DNA from: an uncultured Ruminococcus sp.
Lineage (GTDB): Bacteria > Bacillota > Clostridia > Oscillospirales > CAG-272
Assembly: GCA_902796505.1 (NCBI GenBank)
Contig: CADBPA010000018.1
Span: 1 to 7,072, forward strand
DNA length: 7,072 nt
Reading direction: 5' to 3'
Position 1 is the first letter of the stretch. Every line of letters begins with the position of its first letter. Made by a program: the position numbers and the translations under genes. Below the pieces are notes generated by a model that worked only from the letters and a program-made list of their open reading frames with translations, was not told the DNA's origin and searched no databases. Positions 5,889 through 7,072 of the stretch are shown here, in pieces.

Positions 5889-6350
5889 ATGAAAACGACG
5901 ATCGAAGCCGCAAAAGGGCTCTCGCCGGAGGCGATCCCGGAGTCGGCGAAAGCAGAGCTTGCGCGCCTTGCCGTCGCGGCCAGAGAGAGATCGCACTGCC
6001 CCTATTCGCATACCGCGGTGGGCGCGGCGCTCCTCTGTGCCGACGGGACGGTCTATACCGGCGCGAATATCGAAAACGCCGCCTTTTCCCCCTCGGTCTG
6101 CGCCGAGCGCGTCGCGCTCTTTACGGCGGTGCATGAGGGCGAACGGGAGTTTCTCGCGATCGCGGTCGCGGGCGGGGAAGCCGGGAAGCCCCCGAAGGGG
6201 ATCTTTCCGCCCTGCGGCGTCTGCCGGCAGGTGATGGCGGAATTTTTCCGCCCGGACGCCCGCGTTCTGCTTGCGGACGGCAAAGGCTACGCCGAGCGGA
6301 CCTTCGCGGATCTGCTCCCGGACGGCTTCGGCCCCGGATTCTTACTTTGA
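5889..6350 (+). CDS. cdd: Cytidine deaminase
   Basis: This 153-residue zinc enzyme deaminates cytidine and deoxycytidine to uridine and deoxyuridine, feeding the pyrimidine phosphorylase encoded next. The zinc ligands are C71 in VCAER and C109 and C112 in PCGVC, and E73 is the proton-shuttling glutamate. N60 and E62 in GANIENAAFS bind the ribose, and PYSHTAVGAALL (38-49) is the family's N-terminal signature. It is the short tetrameric type, but about 16 residues longer at the N-terminus than Bacillus subtilis Cdd. The start is still well supported: AAAGGAGA (5876-5883) lies 5 nt before the ATG at 5889. The TTG directly before it is rejected. The stop is 18 nt before the phosphorylase gene. 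Confidence 0.96.
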   Translation: MKTTIEAAKGLSPEAIPESAKAELARLAVAARERSHCPYSHTAVGAALLCADGTVYTGANIENAAFSPSVCAERVALFTAVHEGEREFLAIAVAGGEAGKPPKGIFPPCGVCRQVMAEFFRPDARVLLADGKGYAERTFADLLPDGFGPGFLL

Positions 6351-6368
6351 GCGAAAGGAAAAACGCCC

Positions 6369-7072
6369 ATGCGTATGTACGATATCATCACCCGAAAGAA
6401 GCGCGGAGAAGCCCTCACCGACGAGCAGATCCGCTTCTTCACCGAAGGCTACACGAAAGGTGAGATCCCCGATTATCAGGTCGCGGCGCTGCTGATGGCG
6501 ATCGTCCTCAAGGGAATGGACGACCGGGAGACCTTCGTTCTCACCGACGCCATCGCGCACTCCGGCGAGATGCTCGATCTCTCGGAGTTCGGAAGCCTTA
6601 CGGTGGACAAGCATTCGACCGGCGGCGTCGGCGACAAGACCTCGCTCATCGTCGCTCCGATCCTCGCCTCCCTCGGCGCAAAGGTCGCCAAAATGAGCGG
6701 CAGAGGCCTCGGACATACCGGCGGAACGGTCGATAAGCTCGAATCCTTCCCCGGCTACAAGACCTCGCTCACCCCGGAAGAATTCCGCGCGCAGGTCGGA
6801 AAGATCGGCGTCGCCGTCATCGGGCAGAGCGGCAACCTCGCCCCGGCGGATAAGAAGCTTTACGCCCTGCGCGACGTGACCGCCACGGTCGATTCCATCC
6901 CCCTCATCACCTCTTCCATCATGGGCAAAAAACTCGCCGCGGGATCGCATTCGATCGTGCTGGACGTCAAGTGCGGCTCCGGCGCGTTCATGAGTACTCC
7001 GGAGGCCGCCGAAGAGCTGGCGCGCGGAATGGTGCGCATCGGATGCGGCGCCGGGCGAAACGTCGCCGCCCT
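6369..7072 (+). CDS. pdp: Pyrimidine-nucleoside phosphorylase, N-terminal part, cut by right edge
   Basis: This enzyme cleaves uridine, deoxyuridine and thymidine with phosphate to free base and (deoxy)ribose-1-phosphate. The 234 codons visible cover roughly the first half of a family about 430 residues long. The helical N-domain opens MRMYDIITRKKRGEALT. The phosphate site is VDKHSTGGVGDKTS (79-92), with K81, H82, S83 and G88, and T120 follows in GHTGGT. The base site has R168 in YALRDVTATV and S183 and K187 in SSIMGKK, the same numbers as in Geobacillus Pdp when counted from 6369. That agreement, plus AGGAA (6356-6360) with an 8-nt spacer, favours this ATG over the one at 6375. The Gram-positive Pdp (uridine and thymidine) type is more likely than a strict thymidine phosphorylase (deoA), but this is not settled by the fragment. 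Confidence 0.94.
   Translation, partial: MRMYDIITRKKRGEALTDEQIRFFTEGYTKGEIPDYQVAALLMAIVLKGMDDRETFVLTDAIAHSGEMLDLSEFGSLTVDKHSTGGVGDKTSLIVAPILASLGAKVAKMSGRGLGHTGGTVDKLESFPGYKTSLTPEEFRAQVGKIGVAVIGQSGNLAPADKKLYALRDVTATVDSIPLITSSIMGKKLAAGSHSIVLDVKCGSGAFMSTPEAAEELARGMVRIGCGAGRNVAA

Noticed and set aside
1..7072. CRISPR arrays, tRNA or rRNA genes, insertion sequences, toxin-antitoxin or phage genes
   Set aside because: None was seen. Apart from the 306-600 control region, almost all of the window is covered by recognisable coding sequence.

Overview
The window is G+C-rich bacterial DNA, with third codon positions mostly G or C. It carries most of a nucleoside-salvage operon on the + strand and the start of a divergent topoisomerase gene on the - strand. 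The protein types (a Gram-positive-style pyrimidine-nucleoside phosphorylase, a Firmicute-like thymidine kinase, a clostridial-looking topoisomerase III N-terminus) and the strong AGGAG/GGAGG ribosome binding sites suggest a high-GC member of the Clostridia, perhaps an Oscillospirales or Christensenellales relative. That placement is inference from remembered family sequences, not from a search.

Layout. Positions 1-305 (-) hold the first 101 codons of a type IA DNA topoisomerase (topB-like), which runs off the left edge. Positions 306-600 are a divergent control region. It has an extended -10 promoter for each side, a perfect 10-bp inverted repeat between them, and hairpin-forming leaders on both transcripts; on the tdk side one hairpin covers the ribosome binding site. 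From 601 to the right edge seven genes run in the same direction: tdk, deoC, deoD, deoB, a heparinase II/III-family gene, cdd, and a pyrimidine-nucleoside phosphorylase cut by the right edge. Gaps are 3 to 58 nt and no convincing intrinsic terminator lies between them, so one transcript is likely. It probably continues past the window.

How the genes work together. Cdd deaminates (deoxy)cytidine to (deoxy)uridine. The pyrimidine-nucleoside phosphorylase and DeoD split pyrimidine and purine nucleosides into base plus (deoxy)ribose-1-phosphate. DeoB moves the phosphate to the 5 position, and DeoC cleaves deoxyribose-5-phosphate into acetaldehyde and glyceraldehyde-3-phosphate. Tdk takes thymidine the other way, to dTMP. 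All the recognised salvage enzymes keep their family catalytic residues. No nucleoside transporter and no DeoR- or CytR-type regulator is present in the window.

The part that does not fit is the 648-residue heparinase II/III-like protein between deoB and cdd. It has no signal peptide, no evident place in nucleoside metabolism, and is bracketed by two copies of a 17-nt direct repeat (15 of 17 identical). This looks like an accessory gene inserted into a conserved operon, or an unexplained link between polysaccharide breakdown and nucleoside salvage.
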